Shown here: piece by piece, positions 33,536 to 45,525 of the stretch
Numbering within the stretch: the first letter of the stretch is position 1
How the letters are laid out: the number at the start of each line of letters is the position of its first letter
DNA from: Anticarsia gemmatalis
Taxonomy: Eukaryota > Arthropoda > Insecta > Lepidoptera > Erebidae
Direction of reading: 5' to 3'
Assembly (NCBI RefSeq): GCF_050436995.1
Contig: NC_134758.1
Span: forward strand, 10,416,001-10,480,000
Length of the DNA: 64,000 bases
Program-made: the position numbers and the translations under genes
Notes under the pieces: model-generated
Told to the model about the DNA's origin: nothing
What the model saw: the letters and a program-made list of their open reading frames with translations, nothing else
Databases searched by the model: none

Positions 33536-33969
33536 AATTCGGCACTTCGATTTTGCGATTGTTTGAAATATCAATGATTTTGCAAACTTGTTTTTTTGCA
33601 ACATTTTCCTCTTGAGATTTCGTCACTGTTGACTTTGATGATTGATCACTTTTAATTTTGTGATTTCGATGATAATCAGGTTTATAAACGGAAACAAGAT
33701 TCAATGTCTTGACAACTGTAGTATTGGGCAAATATTTGAACAATATTATATTGACCTTCTCAAAGAGTTCCAATGAAAAACCCCACAAACATGTAAACTA
33801 AAAATTTTCCCTTGGCAACAAAGTACCAAATTCCATATCTTCACAAACAAGAATATATTTAACGACCCATTTCTAAGTATAATTAAAATACTTCATTAGA
33901 CCACTGCTATAAGGTCACGTAGCTTCTAAGAAATCGACCGCACATTATAATTTCGACTATAAACGAAGC

Positions 33970-34050
33970 TTGGCGTAAACAAACAGGCTCATGACCAACG
34001 TTGGCACAATGTTTGACAAACAGATCCAAGCGCCTTCTCGGAATCGGCGG
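33970..34050 (+). promoter_or_regulatory. Recurrent module, copy 2
   Basis: TTGGCGTAAACAAACAG, GACCAACGTTGGCACAATG and GTTTGACAAACAG are in the same order as in copy 1. The downstream part (CGGAATCGGCGG) is also similar. Confidence 0.4.
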
Positions 34051-35690
34051 AACACGAGATGGATGTAACGGTAAACAAGAAATATGTCAATATTTGATGG
34101 ACTGAGGGTTAACCAGACAAATGTTGAAGTTTAGAAGCTGCACGTAAGACCTAAGCAGATATTATTTTCACAGACAAAAGTCTTCTAATATTCACAAAGT
34201 GATACACACTATAAAAATATTTAAAGGGGACAATAGACTTCCACTATCGACTGCCCACGTATAGTAGCAGTCGAGAATGTTTGTATGGAAGACTGATCAG
34301 CTTTTCTGGCGTATATTAAAGTAACTAATTTCATCAAGGAAATTCTAAATATCGAACTCTCGACAAGAAAGCGATACGATAACAAAACCGAAAACGTGTA
34401 ACTGATCTAAAGGTTTTCTGATTTCTAAATATTATTATGTAGTATCCTGAGAAACTATTAGAGTGTATAAACGTTCCCAATTTAGTATTTCATAATGTAG
34501 GTTAACAGGAACCGAAAGTAGTTCTCCCATCTTCACGTTACTTCCAAGTCGACGATTTAGTAATTTACCTTTTAAAGGTAATTGTGTCACTTCCCACGCT
34601 GGCGTTCTTTTCACTACAATCTGTACAATTTCTTCGTTGAGTTTCTAGACGTAACCCGTTATGCAATAACGAGGAACTGTTATTTTCTTGAGAGCTTTTT
34701 GCTAGGAAAATTGTTCCAGTACTTTGTAGTTTTTTGTTTATTAGAACTAGTCATTTTTGCTGTGTGTTATCTCATTGGGTGCATTAGAAAGATTTTCCTT
34801 TGATCCAATAGATCAATTAATTATTAAAGATCGATTATTTGGAATACTTGTTTCCTTTTTGATGACCAACAAAGGAACAGTTTTCAGTCATGCCGTATAA
34901 AGAAACCTTCAATTAAATAGCTAAGAATTTGAAAAATTGTTCTTAAGCTATTTTGCATTTGATTTACCGATGGGGATACTCCATTAAATATCCTCGGCAG
35001 TTCAAAAAATCAGATTCTTTCGCATTCATAAAAACTAAAATGCAGTAATAGCAGTATGCGTTTAAAGACGCCATTGTAAAATTACGTATTGACATAATAG
35101 AATTATGCAACAGTGTTTCAGTATGTGGGACGGCTAAGTGCGCGTCAAAGGTAAACATGTGCCGTTTGGTAAACTATACGAGTTAATTGTCAAGTCGTTG
35201 TAATTTGAGTTGTTTTACTTCGTCACTGAGGCCGATGACCTTTTGTGGCTATTCTTTTGTAGTAATACTACTACTAGATCTATGTTTCTGTAGAGTGTAG
35301 AGCATACTTCTTTCGAACGAATTTTACATGTCGTCTGGTGAAATATGGCTGATTTTTTTCTTTTATTTACGGTACTATCTGGCATGTTTATATGCAAACC
35401 CATATTTGCTAAATAAATGATCTTTATCATTAAAAACAAGAAGCTGTACCGTACCGTAACTGTAATATGCCTATTTGTTATTAAAAGTCTCTCTGCTACC
35501 TCCACAAGACGAATGAAACCTTAGTGTAATGGTTCGGTTCAGGATTTATTTCTGACATGAGTACTTATGAGTAATGAATTTAAATTAGTGATACTAATTG
35601 ATTTAATATACACTATCAACAAATCCTATCACGAATGAACAATAATCATATTAATTAACGTTCTAATACGCAAATTAAGGCCGTAATATA
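34051..35690. other. Non-coding stretch
   Basis: Near 34235-34280 CCACTATCGACTGCC occurs; its reverse complement lies near 40400-40415, suggesting shared repeat ends. Open frames here look like chance. Confidence 0.4.
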
Positions 35691-36040
35691 GTACTACTAG
35701 CATCCCATCGCGACTACGCCCGGTATAGAATAATTTTACACAGTTAACTTACTCTTGAACCAATCTGTCTATTAAGAAAATCGCATCGAAATCAGTCGCG
35801 TAATTTTAAAGATCTAAGCACACATAGGGACAGACAGCGTATAACAACTTTGTTTTACACTATACTAGACAGGCCGCCTGCGACTTCGTGCTTGGAAACT
35901 CCTCCATAACTCGTTATTCCCGTGTAAATCCCGATCCCTCGGGAACTCCGGAATAAAAAGTAGCCTATGTGTTATTATGGGTCTTCAGCTACCTACATAC
36001 CAAATGTCATCGTAATCAGTTCAGTTGTACTTGCGCGAAT
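35691..36040 (-). mobile_element. Two adjacent Helitron fragments
   Basis: Read on minus, the first fragment ends GGATGCTAGTAGTA with the CTAG terminus at about 35697. It runs back to CTAGTATAGTGTAAAACAA near 35870. A second fragment (about 35875-36035) contains GCGACTTCGTGC, GGAATAAAAAGTAGCC and ATCGTAATCAGTTCAG, typical of another lepidopteran Helitron family. Confidence 0.55.
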
Positions 36041-36167
36041 TAGTAAGAAACATGTATACTCACAAACATTCGCATTTACTATAGTAGGATAGTGAAGTAC
36101 CAAAATACAGGCTTAATATTATAACTAGACAGATTTCTGTGAATACCGATACAAAGGCGGAACGTGA

Positions 36168-36245
36168 TCGGGCGGCACAACAAACAGACCTCGTGGCTGT
36201 CAACGTGCAAATATTTGGCGCATACGACAATATTGGGCGATTGTG
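36168..36245 (+). promoter_or_regulatory. Recurrent module, copy 3 (diverged)
   Basis: GGCGGCACAACAAACAGACC, GTCAACGTGCAAATATTTGG and GACAATATTGGGCG follow the order of copies 1 and 2. The forkhead-like core is altered (ACAACAAACA). Confidence 0.35.
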
Positions 36246-37790
36246 TACGACGGCACGGCACGGCAACGACACGACATTGTTGGGAACCCGTGACGTGGAC
36301 ACGTGAGTTTATATACTCGTGACTTGTTAAGTAAATAACTGATAGGAACATATTAAATTTGGGAGATTTTGAACAATTGAATGGAGCGCGAAATTAATAA
36401 ATGTGTGATTCCTTCTCGATTTGAGGGGATTCAAAACTTTGAAACTTGTTTTCGATTTAGAATTCTGCACGTTTATTAATTGCTTCTAGAGAAGATTGAC
36501 AGTGTTTTAGACATTAGTCTAGAGTCTTATTAGAACAACAGCTCATATATAATGATAAGACCAACTCTTAGCTAGATTTTGTCCACCCATAGCAAGACAA
36601 GGCATAAGCCTACTCTAGTTATCGTTTCGAGTTTTTAAGCATAGGTATTTCAGTCTAACTCATAAAGATCATCCAAGCCATGCAATTGTTGGTATGTTTT
36701 TATTGTCAATTCAAAGTTTTTCCATTCATATTGTATTTCCACGTGAATGTATAATTTTGCAGTACCTAATATCGTACTGGAAGTCTTAATATCGTAAAGG
36801 AGAGGCCTTTACTCAGCAGTGGGACCCAGAAAAAAGGTAGATAAAAAAATATCATACTATATAAAAAAAAAACGTACAAGTGCGTGTTTCCGTCATTCGC
36901 AATGATTCGCGCGGTATCACGAGGGCTCCGTGTGATCGTCGCTAAGAACGACATGTATTGTATGAGCCTAATCTTCGCATAATTGCTAAATACATACATA
37001 AACGTACAGTTCAAGTGATTTTACATGACCACTGTTAGTTTTTTGTTTGGTATTATTATTGCGTGTAAGCATAAAATACTTTATAGATTATGATGACACA
37101 TAAAACAACAAAAATGTTATGTACTTCATACATAGATAACCTAACCAATTGATATTCCACTGCTGGGCCCTGAGTCCACCACGCTGGGTACATAAGATAC
37201 TAAAATAGAATCATGTTTTTTTTTTCATAGAGGCAGAGACCAAAGAACGCCGCTTGATATCCTTACAAACTTCCCTTACTTCATTCACATCCATACATTT
37301 TATCCTATACAGGACTATTAGTAGGGATTTATTCTAATAACTTATACTAGAATTCCTGCAACTGCAAATATTCTGTACAGATATTAGAATATACCGGATT
37401 CAGTGAATTCTACCTCTTGTATCTCTAGAGCCTTCCTGGAATAGTAAAGCCACAATTCCGACTTAATATTGGAAATGCTGCATCAGGTGCGCAGGTTCAA
37501 TGACCTTTTCAAAGTGTTAGAGCAAACAATAGGACTAAATATACCTTCACTAGCTAACTCGCCTACTTCCAATCGCGCATTTCCATCCCCTATTTTAGCA
37601 GCAAAAGGGTTAATTAAAAAGTTTGATCTTCACCTATCCTACTCTTATCTCTAGGTCCTATTTTATCAACACTTTAAAGATATTGAAGAGAAAATGTAAA
37701 AGACAGACAGACAGACGGAACATTCGTGTTATTACGTATACAAAATACGTTTTATAAGTAAATGTTGTTTTGGAAGTTTGTAAGTATCGG
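36246..37790. other. Non-coding stretch with repeat scraps
   Basis: Fragments of the CCCACTGCTGGGC family are at about 36795-36840 (reverse) and 37152-37195. A reversed copy of the AAGTGGCG family is at about 37232-37310. A GACA microsatellite lies near 37703-37718. No exon is supported. Confidence 0.45.
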
Positions 37791-37794
37791 TCCA

Positions 37795-37890
37795 AGTGGC
37801 GTTCTCTGGCTGTAAAACACTGGTATTCAGCTGCATTTGGTGAGACTGGAAGCCGACTCCAACATAGTTTGAAAGGCTAGGCTAATATAT
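37795..37890 (-). repeat. Fragment of the repeat family at 44848-45216
   Basis: On the minus strand it reads CAAACTATGTTGGAGTCGGC, CAGTCTCACCAAATGCAGC and CAGTGTTTTACAG, matching the start of the repeats at 44.85 and 56.04 kb. Confidence 0.6.
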
Positions 37891-38257
37891 ACTCGTATGC
37901 ATAAAATACAGTAAAAAATACCAAATCTTTAAGCGTAGACTGTAAATAGCCTTGATATCTGACTGTGATCACGTAGCTATAGCGTACGTATACGAAAATA
38001 ACACTAAACACAAACGTCACGATGTCACACGTCCACACGCGGCACACGTTGTCGCGCACGCACATCTCGACAACATAATATACGCACCACCCACTAATCA
38101 CACGCCAATGTGAAACTAGATTATTATAAAATCTGGATTTAAGATCACATGAGAAGATCATCTTGAAGAAGCTTCTAAAAACTTGTAAATTGTGAACCAT
38201 GAAACTCATTTTGGTACAGTCTACCAAGGTTTCAAACTTCGTAACTTTTTTACCCTC
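37891..38257 (-). other. CpG/GTG-rich patch, no gene supported
   Basis: A minus-strand frame of 127 codons crosses here (37877-38260) but starts inside repeat DNA and has no recognisable domain. The patch at 37990-38100 is CpG- and GTG-rich on the minus strand and could be an untranslated 5' exon; evidence is weak. Confidence 0.25.
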
Positions 38258-38655
38258 CACTGCTAGACAAAGGTGTCCTCCTAAATGAGGGAAGGATAAG
38301 GCCTTAAGTCTACCAAGCTAATATTAAAACAAGATGTTTACTTTATTTACGATGCTACTTATAACATGCTTTAGTTGAAGACGAAAAAACACTGCTAACC
38401 TGAGAATTTAGTAACAATTCTTGAATGAATGTAAAGTAAACTTGCACCACAGTAAGGTAACGAACTCATATCCAATCCCTTAAAAACCATGCTTAGCAGT
38501 CATACAGTAATATAATAATATAATATATATAATAAATTTAACCCATTACTGTCCCACTGCTGGGCAAGGGTCTCCTCCCGTAACAAGGGAGAGGTTAGGC
38601 CTTGAGTCCACCACGCTGGCCAAGTGCAGGTTGGGGACTTTGCATGCCCTCAATA
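38258..38655 (+). repeat. CCCACTGCTGGGCAAGG family, two fragments
   Basis: Fragments at about 38258-38315 and 38537-38655 carry CCACTGCT.G.CAA and CCTTGAGTCCACCACGCTGG. The family is abundant in Lepidoptera and probably derives from a LINE 3' end. Confidence 0.6.
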
Positions 38656-39297
38656 AATAATACAGTAATAGCTAAAATAAAATTACTAAATGAACATTAC
38701 ATTACCGAACAAAATTTGCATACACCAGAAATTGTCTCACCATACAATATTCCTTTCGTAAGTCTAAAGTTCCTCACTAAAGTTTACAATTCAAAGAGAA
38801 ACACCGACTACATAGACTCAGCTCAAACAGAATGTTTAAAGAGCCAGTTACTTATGCACGACGCGAAGCTAACACCTTACACGGTACATTTTGAATGTTA
38901 ATAACTGGTAATGAAGGTTAGGTATTAGTTTTAGACGGCTAGGTTTACTTAACAGAACGCCCGGTTTGTTTGGAAATCAAACACCACCGATATACATATG
39001 TACATACATACATGAAATCAAGCATTTTCCCATATGGGGATAAGACCAAAGAAAAAGTAATATGGGGAATGTAAATCTTCTGAAAATAATGAGGCATAAA
39101 GATAGAATTTATGAGCTAACTTAGCAGTTAGATCAAAAAACATCATATCTATAATTCTACCTATCTCGGACAATTGGTTTAAAAGATCAGAAAAGATGGA
39201 GAAGTGGTCAGAGAAATGTGAAATCCGAATGAATTAAAGAATACAAGTTGTTGTTAAATTTTACTTAAAGGTCGCAAAGAACCAATTGATTTTTTTA

Positions 39298-39415
39298 CCC
39301 GTTTCTGTCCCACTGCTGGGCAAGGATCTCTTCCCGAACGAGGGAGAGGTAAGGCCTTGAGTCCACTACGCTGGTCAAGTGCGGGTTAGGGGATTTTCCA
39401 TATCCTCATAAATAT
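39298..39415 (+). repeat. CCCACTGCTGGGCAAGG family copy
   Basis: The fragment reads TGTCCCACTGCTGGGCAAGG, GAGGGAGAGGTAAGGCC and TTGAGTCCACTACGCTGG. It is very similar to 38537-38655. Confidence 0.65.
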
Positions 39416-41140
39416 ATAGAAGAAAAATGGGTAGGTAAAAGTTAATTAATTAATGAATTGCAAAAAAGTCACGGCGTTTCGCAACGTTCACGGATGATAC
39501 TTTAGCCAGCGAGACTCTGTTAAGTTTTGCCAAATCCATTTGTATGGTTATTCTGCGTTAAACCGTTTAGGAAAGACATTTGTTACGCTTTCACGGCACT
39601 CTCACTAGAAGAATAACGGGAGGAGGTGTATGGTAGGGCATTATTATCAACAATACAAAACACCGTACATTACTTTTTCAGCTTTTGATAGTACAAAATC
39701 AATGAATAAACTAGTTTCCTATTTTACCCAATAAGCATTAGGAGGTAAGTGAAATAGGTAGGTAGCAATTTTCTTTCATCGCTAAGCAATACTTTAATAA
39801 GTCAGATTAGTGAACGCTTTCTCTCAAACCAAATTTCCAATATCGTCCAATTAAAATATTTCAGGAATAAAGATTGCAGTCTCTAGGTCAGACCTACCTC
39901 CCTATTGGCATTTATTAACACCACCTTTTCGAACTGCTATTAAGTAGCTATTTTTAGTTTCCTCTCTTTAGAAGTTTTTTCAGGTCGTTGTTCTATGACT
40001 CATCCAGGACCTTTACTAGTATATAAATATTTTTCCATCCTTTCCAATATCGTGAAGCCGCCCACGTTGCACATTCTCGGCACAGTCTCGCATTGATCAA
40101 TTAGATACAAGCACGATACTAAAATAGCAATATGATTCATTGGTACGCAAATGTACCAAAACGTATCGCGTTCCGATACGTAATGAGAAACATTACTCTG
40201 ACAACAAAATTAACTAAAGTATACTAACACTGTTTTAGAAAATGAAATTGAGACATCAGAAGCGCGATTTTGTACGATCTGTACTATCGAGTCCCGAGAG
40301 TTTGACATTTAAAATGTACTTCAAAAATTGTTCCTTTGACACCCGCTAGAGGCGCTTATCAGATTATCGTACAAAATAATTTGATAGCTAGCCGATTGGC
40401 GGCAGTCGATAGTGGTATAACATCATGTTAGAGTTTAAAGCTCAGTATATGTATTTAAAAAGAATTTACAATAATACTGTATTATTAAAGGAACAATAAT
40501 ATGAAGTACAGTTGTAATATCTGCATAAAATCTATTCAGCTAGCCATCTATCAATTACTAAAAGCTAAACAGTTCTTTATATAGTTTATTCTTTAGTCTA
40601 CATGTACTGATTCTGTACCAACGTACTACATAAGCGGAGAAGTATTATGAAATCATTTCATCAAATCAATTGTCGTTATAACTATGACAACTCATACACA
40701 CAGCGACAGCTATCGCTTACCCGTCGTATATCATGGTACGGGGGAAGGTTTGTCCCATTGAAAAGTCAGTCTGATTTATATGCAACTTTCATTTAAAACA
40801 TCTACTGTTTCATACTACAATATTTATTAGTTCCATAACTAAGTGATAATGATACACGTGGTACATTGTTTGTGCAACAGATAAAACGATATTTACATTA
40901 TTTTTATTCACATCGGCATACTGTACGTTTAAACAGGGACCTCTCGTTTTGCATAATATTCATATTTATAGTGTTTATCTGTATAATATTCCTATCGTAC
41001 CTTTATGTGAACAGGTTTAATTACGTATGTTGCTTGCATGCATGTGTATGTGTATGATGCAAATGCACGACGAACGCAGTTTAATACTGACATTGATGCA
41101 TGAAGTTAATAATAAAAAAAACTAAAAATATAAGAGAGTT
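39416..41140. other. Non-coding stretch
   Basis: Near 40260-40420 is a segment with CCGCTAGAGGCGCTTATCA that also appears, partly, near 50115-50135 (CCGCTAGAGGCGCTGATCA). No exon is supported. Confidence 0.45.
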
Positions 41141-41144
41141 ACAT

Positions 41145-41320
41145 ACAAAAATAAAATCACGCCTTCACCCAACAGGGATGGGGAAAGTCCAGAGATAAGA
41201 AGTTTCCCAGTTAAATATGAAATTTAACGTCGTAACCGGAGGTCCTGCATGATCTGTACGGATGTGAATGAAGCAAGGGTTTGTATGGATTGTAACAACA
41301 GACGTCTTCGGGTCCCTGCC
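41145..41320 (+). repeat. Dispersed repeat, AAGTGGCG family
   Basis: ATCACGCCTTCACCCAACAG, GTAACCGGAGGTCCTGCATG and GGATGTGAATGAAGC are members of the family seen at 4885-5040. Confidence 0.5.
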
Positions 41321-41376
41321 TTCCTCACTAGAAAAAAAAACTAATTGTGCATTTATTTCGTCTGTGCATCTATTTA

Positions 41377-41646
41377 TCGTTTGGCGCAGTGGTTTAAGCG
41401 GTCACCTCGCCGCAACAACCGTGGCGCCGCGTGTGGTGGGTTCAAATCCCACCCGGGACAAATCTTTGTGTGATGAGCACGAGTATTTGTTCTGAGCCTG
41501 GATGTTAATGTATCTATATAAGTATGTATTTAGAAGTATATAAGTATGTTTATCAGTTATTTGGTTACCATAGTACAAGCTCTGCTTAGTTTGGAATCAA
41601 ATGACCGTGTGTGAGTTGTCCAATAATATTTATTTATTTATTTATT
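41377..41646 (+). repeat. tRNA-derived SINE
   Basis: The pol III A box TGGCGCAGTGGTTTAAGCGG (about 41389-41402) and B box GGTTCAAATCCCACC (about 41440-41455) are followed by a tRNA-unrelated body (GAGTTGTCCAATAATATT) and a TTTATTTATTTATTT tail. This is a common lepidopteran SINE. It is not a functional tRNA because no cloverleaf closes around the boxes. Confidence 0.85.
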
Positions 41647-41830
41647 TTTTAATCTACAGTAGCTTTGTTTTTTGGCCATGTTTGGTATCACTGGCCTCTT
41701 TACCTAGCTAAATCTATACAATCCCTAGTATAGTACTTGTTAAATGCTTTTTGACACATTCCTACATTGCAAAACAAATAACTACGAAAACCCAAGCCGT
41801 ATTCAAACATTCTGCTACACACACTAGTTG

Positions 41831-43203
41831 AACCACTCGACTCGACTCTGGCGTTCCTCAAGGCGGCATCCTCTCCCCTCTTTTATTTTCTTTTTTTATT
41901 AACCATGTAACTTACAACCTTCAGTGTTCGTATCATCTGTATGCCGACGACTTGCAGCTTTACTCACAAGGAACCGTGGACTCAATATCCACGACGATTG
42001 ACTCGGTTAATACTGACCTTGATCACATCAGGAACTGGTCAGAGAGGTTTGGCCTGGTTGTTAATCCTGCCAAGTGCCAAGCCATTGTGGTAGGCAGTCC
42101 TAGGAGTATTAGCCGGTTAAAGGATGTGCAAATGCCTCCAATCTTGTTTAATGGCACCACAATACATGTATCTTCCCATGTTAAAAACCTTGGCCTCTAC
42201 ATCGATTCCACTCTTAGCTGGAGAGACCAAGTGGCAAATGTTTGTCGTAGGGTTACCTGTACTTTGCGAGCCCTATATCGCCTTAAGAACTTTCTGCCAT
42301 CCAGGACAAAAACAATGCTTGTACAAACCTTGATTATCCCTTTAATCGACTATGGTGATGTGTGTTACTTTGACCTGAATGCAGATCTCCTCAATAAACT
42401 TGACCGGCTTCTTAACAATTGCATTCGATTTATCTTTAACCTTCGAAAGTATGATCATGTCTCTTCCTATCGCTCCCAACTCAGGTGGCTGCCAATCCGT
42501 GAGCGCCGTAACTTACGGGCTCTTACAACACTTTTCTCCCTTCTCGGCTCCCCCACCCCCCCAGCCTACCTGACTCCCCACTTTCAATACTTGTGCGATA
42601 ACCACAATCGCCATCTCCGCTCTTCAAACAATCTTCTTCTTCTTTGCCCCTCCCACACCTCTGGTTTTGTTAACTCCTCCTTCCCTGTTCAGTCTATTCT
42701 ATTATGGAATGCACTCCCCTTCGAAATCAGGGCGTCCACTAACCGTCTGGCATTCAAGGCCAAAGTTCGGGATCTCTTGCTGAACAAAGTCGCAGAATCA
42801 TCACTTTTATCATAGTTTATTGGTATATATTTATGGTATTTATATAGGTTTCTATTATTTTACATGTTTTATAATTTGTAATACCTAATAATAATATGTA
42901 TTATAACGTATTTATTTATGTACCTAGTATTATATTTTGTATGTATGTAGCTATGTGTATTTATCAATATTTATGTATTTTTGTATACTTCTTTCCATTT
43001 TAATCTTTCTTAACTATTTGTTTATTTTGCTCAACTCACTCCTTCACTTCTATTATACACCTACTTCTTCTTATCTCTGCATCACCCGTAGGTTGACTGG
43101 TAGAGAATGCCATTGGCATTAAGTCCGCCATTATACATTTTGTATATGAAGTAAATAAATAAATAAATAAAAAAAAAAAAAAAAAAAAAAAAACCACTCA
43201 ACT
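41831..43203 (+). mobile_element. 5'-truncated CR1/L2-like LINE with target-site duplication
   Basis: The flanking 12-base repeats AACCACTCGACT (41831-41842) and AACCACTCAACT (43192-43203) differ at one base and are a clear target-site duplication. Between them are the RT C-terminal part, a 3' UTR, an AATAAATAAATAAATA stretch and a poly(A) tail ending at 43191. The insertion is a typical dead-on-arrival truncated copy. Confidence 0.85.
41844..42815 (+). CDS. LINE reverse transcriptase fragment, no RNase H
   Basis: The frame is open from the truncation point to the TAG at 42813-42815, about 323 codons. It starts at RT motif B (SGVPQGGILSPLLFS, 41847), followed by catalytic LYADDLQLYS (41937-41966) and the thumb KNLGLYIDSTLSW. 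The C-terminal region has LLNNCIRFIFNLRK, then LRWLPIRERR and WNALPFEIR..T..FK. This last set is typical of CR1/L2/Jockey-type elements that lack RNase H. The N-terminal endonuclease and RT fingers are missing. No internal stops are seen, but without the upstream half it cannot be functional. Confidence 0.85.
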   Translation, partial: DSGVPQGGILSPLLFSFFINHVTYNLQCSYHLYADDLQLYSQGTVDSISTTIDSVNTDLDHIRNWSERFGLVVNPAKCQAIVVGSPRSISRLKDVQMPPILFNGTTIHVSSHVKNLGLYIDSTLSWRDQVANVCRRVTCTLRALYRLKNFLPSRTKTMLVQTLIIPLIDYGDVCYFDLNADLLNKLDRLLNNCIRFIFNLRKYDHVSSYRSQLRWLPIRERRNLRALTTLFSLLGSPTPPAYLTPHFQYLCDNHNRHLRSSNNLLLLCPSHTSGFVNSSFPVQSILLWNALPFEIRASTNRLAFKAKVRDLLLNKVAESSLLS

Positions 43204-43544
43204 ACACAATCTAAAAATCCGCCACAAAAAGGTATATAATCTTAAACATTTTTCCTGTAAACACAAACAGTAACATACCTAATAATAGAAATTAATTAAA
43301 CCAGTTGAACAAGTGAAGCCGCACGGTGCATGACTTGTGAGCTAAAATAAACATCGGCTGCCACTAATTGACTCGGACCTACGTGTTTATGCTTCGTGAC
43401 GTTTGTTCTAGAACCTATATTACTTCTATTGTTATGTAATACCTGTTTACTGAGGAATTTAGAGCCTTGGATTTCATAGGTCAGTTTCAGGCAATAGTGG
43501 AAAAACTTTGTTGGGCACATGTAGTAAACGTAAAACGTCGTTTT

Positions 43545-43612
43545 ATACATACGTACACAAAATCACACTTTCTTCCCAGGCAGAGACTAAAGAACGCTAC
43601 TTGGTGCAATCC
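43545..43612 (-). repeat. Dispersed repeat, AAGTGGCG family, reversed
   Basis: GGCAGAGACTAAAGAACGCT is the reverse of the family core seen at 4.9 kb. Confidence 0.5.
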
Positions 43613-43647
43613 TAACGAACATTGCTTTTTATCAATTACGTCAAACG

Positions 43648-43812
43648 GCCTCTGTGGCGCAGTGGTTAAGGTGGTCGCCACGACAGGGGTTCGATTCCCA
43701 CTCGAAACAAATATTTGTGCGATTCACAAGCAGTTGTTTCAGGTCTCGTTATACTTTCTGTCTGTTGTTTATGTGTTTGTTTGTATAAGTCCCCGCGACA
43801 AAAGTGCGCGAT
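43648..43812 (+). repeat. tRNA-derived SINE
   Basis: The A box TGGCGCAGTGGTTAAGGTGG and B box GGGGTTCGATTCCCACTC (about 43686-43703) are followed by ATATTTGTGCGATTCACAAG and a T/G-rich body. The tRNA-like head is well conserved; the tail differs from that at 41377. Confidence 0.8.
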
Positions 43813-44750
43813 TTAGTGCGAGAGTTGCATTTTAAAACAAAATCAGAAAGCCATAACTTACGAGATGAAATTAGTTATTAAAATTCAATTTACCCACATA
43901 TTACATTCAATCATTTCTCGTGGAAATATTTCTTATCAATAAATAACTATTTACTAAACATAAACATATTAAAACATTATTAGAATCACATTCTCGTGCG
44001 GGTTGTTAAGGTTACGTCAACAAAGATACGCGATTTATTAAAATATTTCCCGGAAAATATATATTACGTTCCATTTTTTCGCGGTATTTTTCCATATTGA
44101 CATGCGAACTAAAAATATTTGCTGATACTTTTTGATATTACTTTTATTGCAAAAAATAATCTTACTTCAGAGCTATTTTTGTTACAAATACTTTTTATTA
44201 ATGCCTGAAAAGTATAGTAGTACAGTTATAAGCGCTGAAAACAGTCAGTGGTGTGTGTACACTGAAAACATTCCCAAGATTCCGTGGGATTTACAGTTTG
44301 TTATAGAAATCTACACAATGTATTCATAAGAAAATCTCTCACAGGCTGCAATTGCATCTGAAAAGACGAATACAAAAGTGTTACATGACAATAAAATTGT
44401 ATCAATAAAAGGCTCGAAAGCACTTCCTACTTAGAAGAAAAGCTTTCTCAGATGGAAAAATCATCTATCTAAGAATTTGCTTTTACGTGCAACTATGCAT
44501 AAAATGATTTTCTAGGACAATAGCCTATGTTCATCCAGGTAAAAAAAAATCTAAATACATTCAGTAGTTCTGACTTGATCATGTAACAAACACCTAAACA
44601 CCAAAACTTTCGAATTTAAATATAACAATAGTAAGACTCAACCGACGTCATCAAAACTAACAAAAAAAAATGTAATTACGATCCACAAAAGCCGTATTAC
44701 ATACATAAGATGTAACATCAAATTAATTCACTATTACACGCTTTTCTTCC
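43813..44750. other. Non-coding stretch
   Basis: Nothing recognised. Confidence 0.4.
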
Positions 44751-44751
44751 T

Positions 44752-45298
44752 CTCGTTCCACGCACAGCACAAATTAAGAGCACCGCCATTAGGCCGCGTT
44801 ACTTCGAACTTGCATAATCTCATTCACATTATTATATTTCATATATATTTATATATATTAGCTTAGCCTTTGTTCCAAACTATGTGGGAGTCTGCTTCCA
44901 GTCTCACCGGATGCAGCTGGATACCAGTGTTTTACGTGGAGCGACTGCCTATCTGACCTCCACAACCCAGTTACCTGGGTCATAACACGATACCCTTCGG
45001 TAAGACTGGTTGTCAGACTTTCAAGCTTCTGACTACTGCTAACGACTGTCAAAGATCTTCAAAAATGACAGCCGGGACCCACAATTTAACGTGCCTTCCA
45101 AACCCGGAGGAACTCGATATGTATAAGATGGTCACCCATCCACTGATCAACCTCGGCAAGCGTCGCTTAACGCCGGAGATCTATCCGTGCGGCTGTTGTT
45201 AACTAAGCCACGAGCTCACTCGTTCCACGCACCGAACAAATTAAGAGCACTGCCATTAAGACGCGTTACTTCAAACTTGCATAATCTCATTCACATTA
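44752..45298. repeat. 80-base direct repeat flanking a dispersed repeat
   Basis: The unit CTCGTTCCACGCAC...ACATTA occurs at 44752-44831 and again at 45219-45298 (about 90% alike by eye). Between them (about 44848-45216) is a common lepidopteran repeat with CTGCTTCCAGTCTCACCGG, CAGTGTTTTACGTGGAGCG and GCCGGGACCCACAATTTAAC. Confidence 0.75.
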
Positions 45299-45459
45299 GT
45301 GTAACGATCGAAATAAAACTAAAAATATTTGCGTGTTCTGAATCTATTGTAATGGGGCCTTTCACAGTTACTTAATAGTTTGAATGGTTTCATGGAGAAG
45401 GTTTGGGTAGGCCTAGTTGGAATAGATAAATAAATAAATAAATAATAAAATTAACCCAC

Positions 45460-45525
45460 TAATGTCCCACTGCTGGGCAATGGTCCTTGAGTCCACCAAG
45501 CTGGCCGATTGCAGGACAGTTCTTG
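45460..45525 (+). repeat. CCCACTGCTGGGCAA family fragment
   Basis: TGTCCCACTGCTGGGCAATG joins directly to TTGAGTCCACCAAGCTGG, an internally deleted copy. Confidence 0.6.

Noticed and set aside
33441..33788. 115-codon minus-strand frame
   Set aside because: It overlaps the repeated forkhead-like module and has no family resemblance or splice context.
37877..38260. 127-codon minus-strand frame with many hydrophobic residues
   Set aside because: Its start lies in CCCACTGCTGGGC-family repeat DNA and its end in another repeat; no domain.
41389..41455. Possible tRNA gene
   Set aside because: A and B boxes are present but no complete cloverleaf; it is the head of a SINE with the usual body and tail.
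43655..43703. Possible tRNA gene
   Set aside because: Same reasoning: SINE head.
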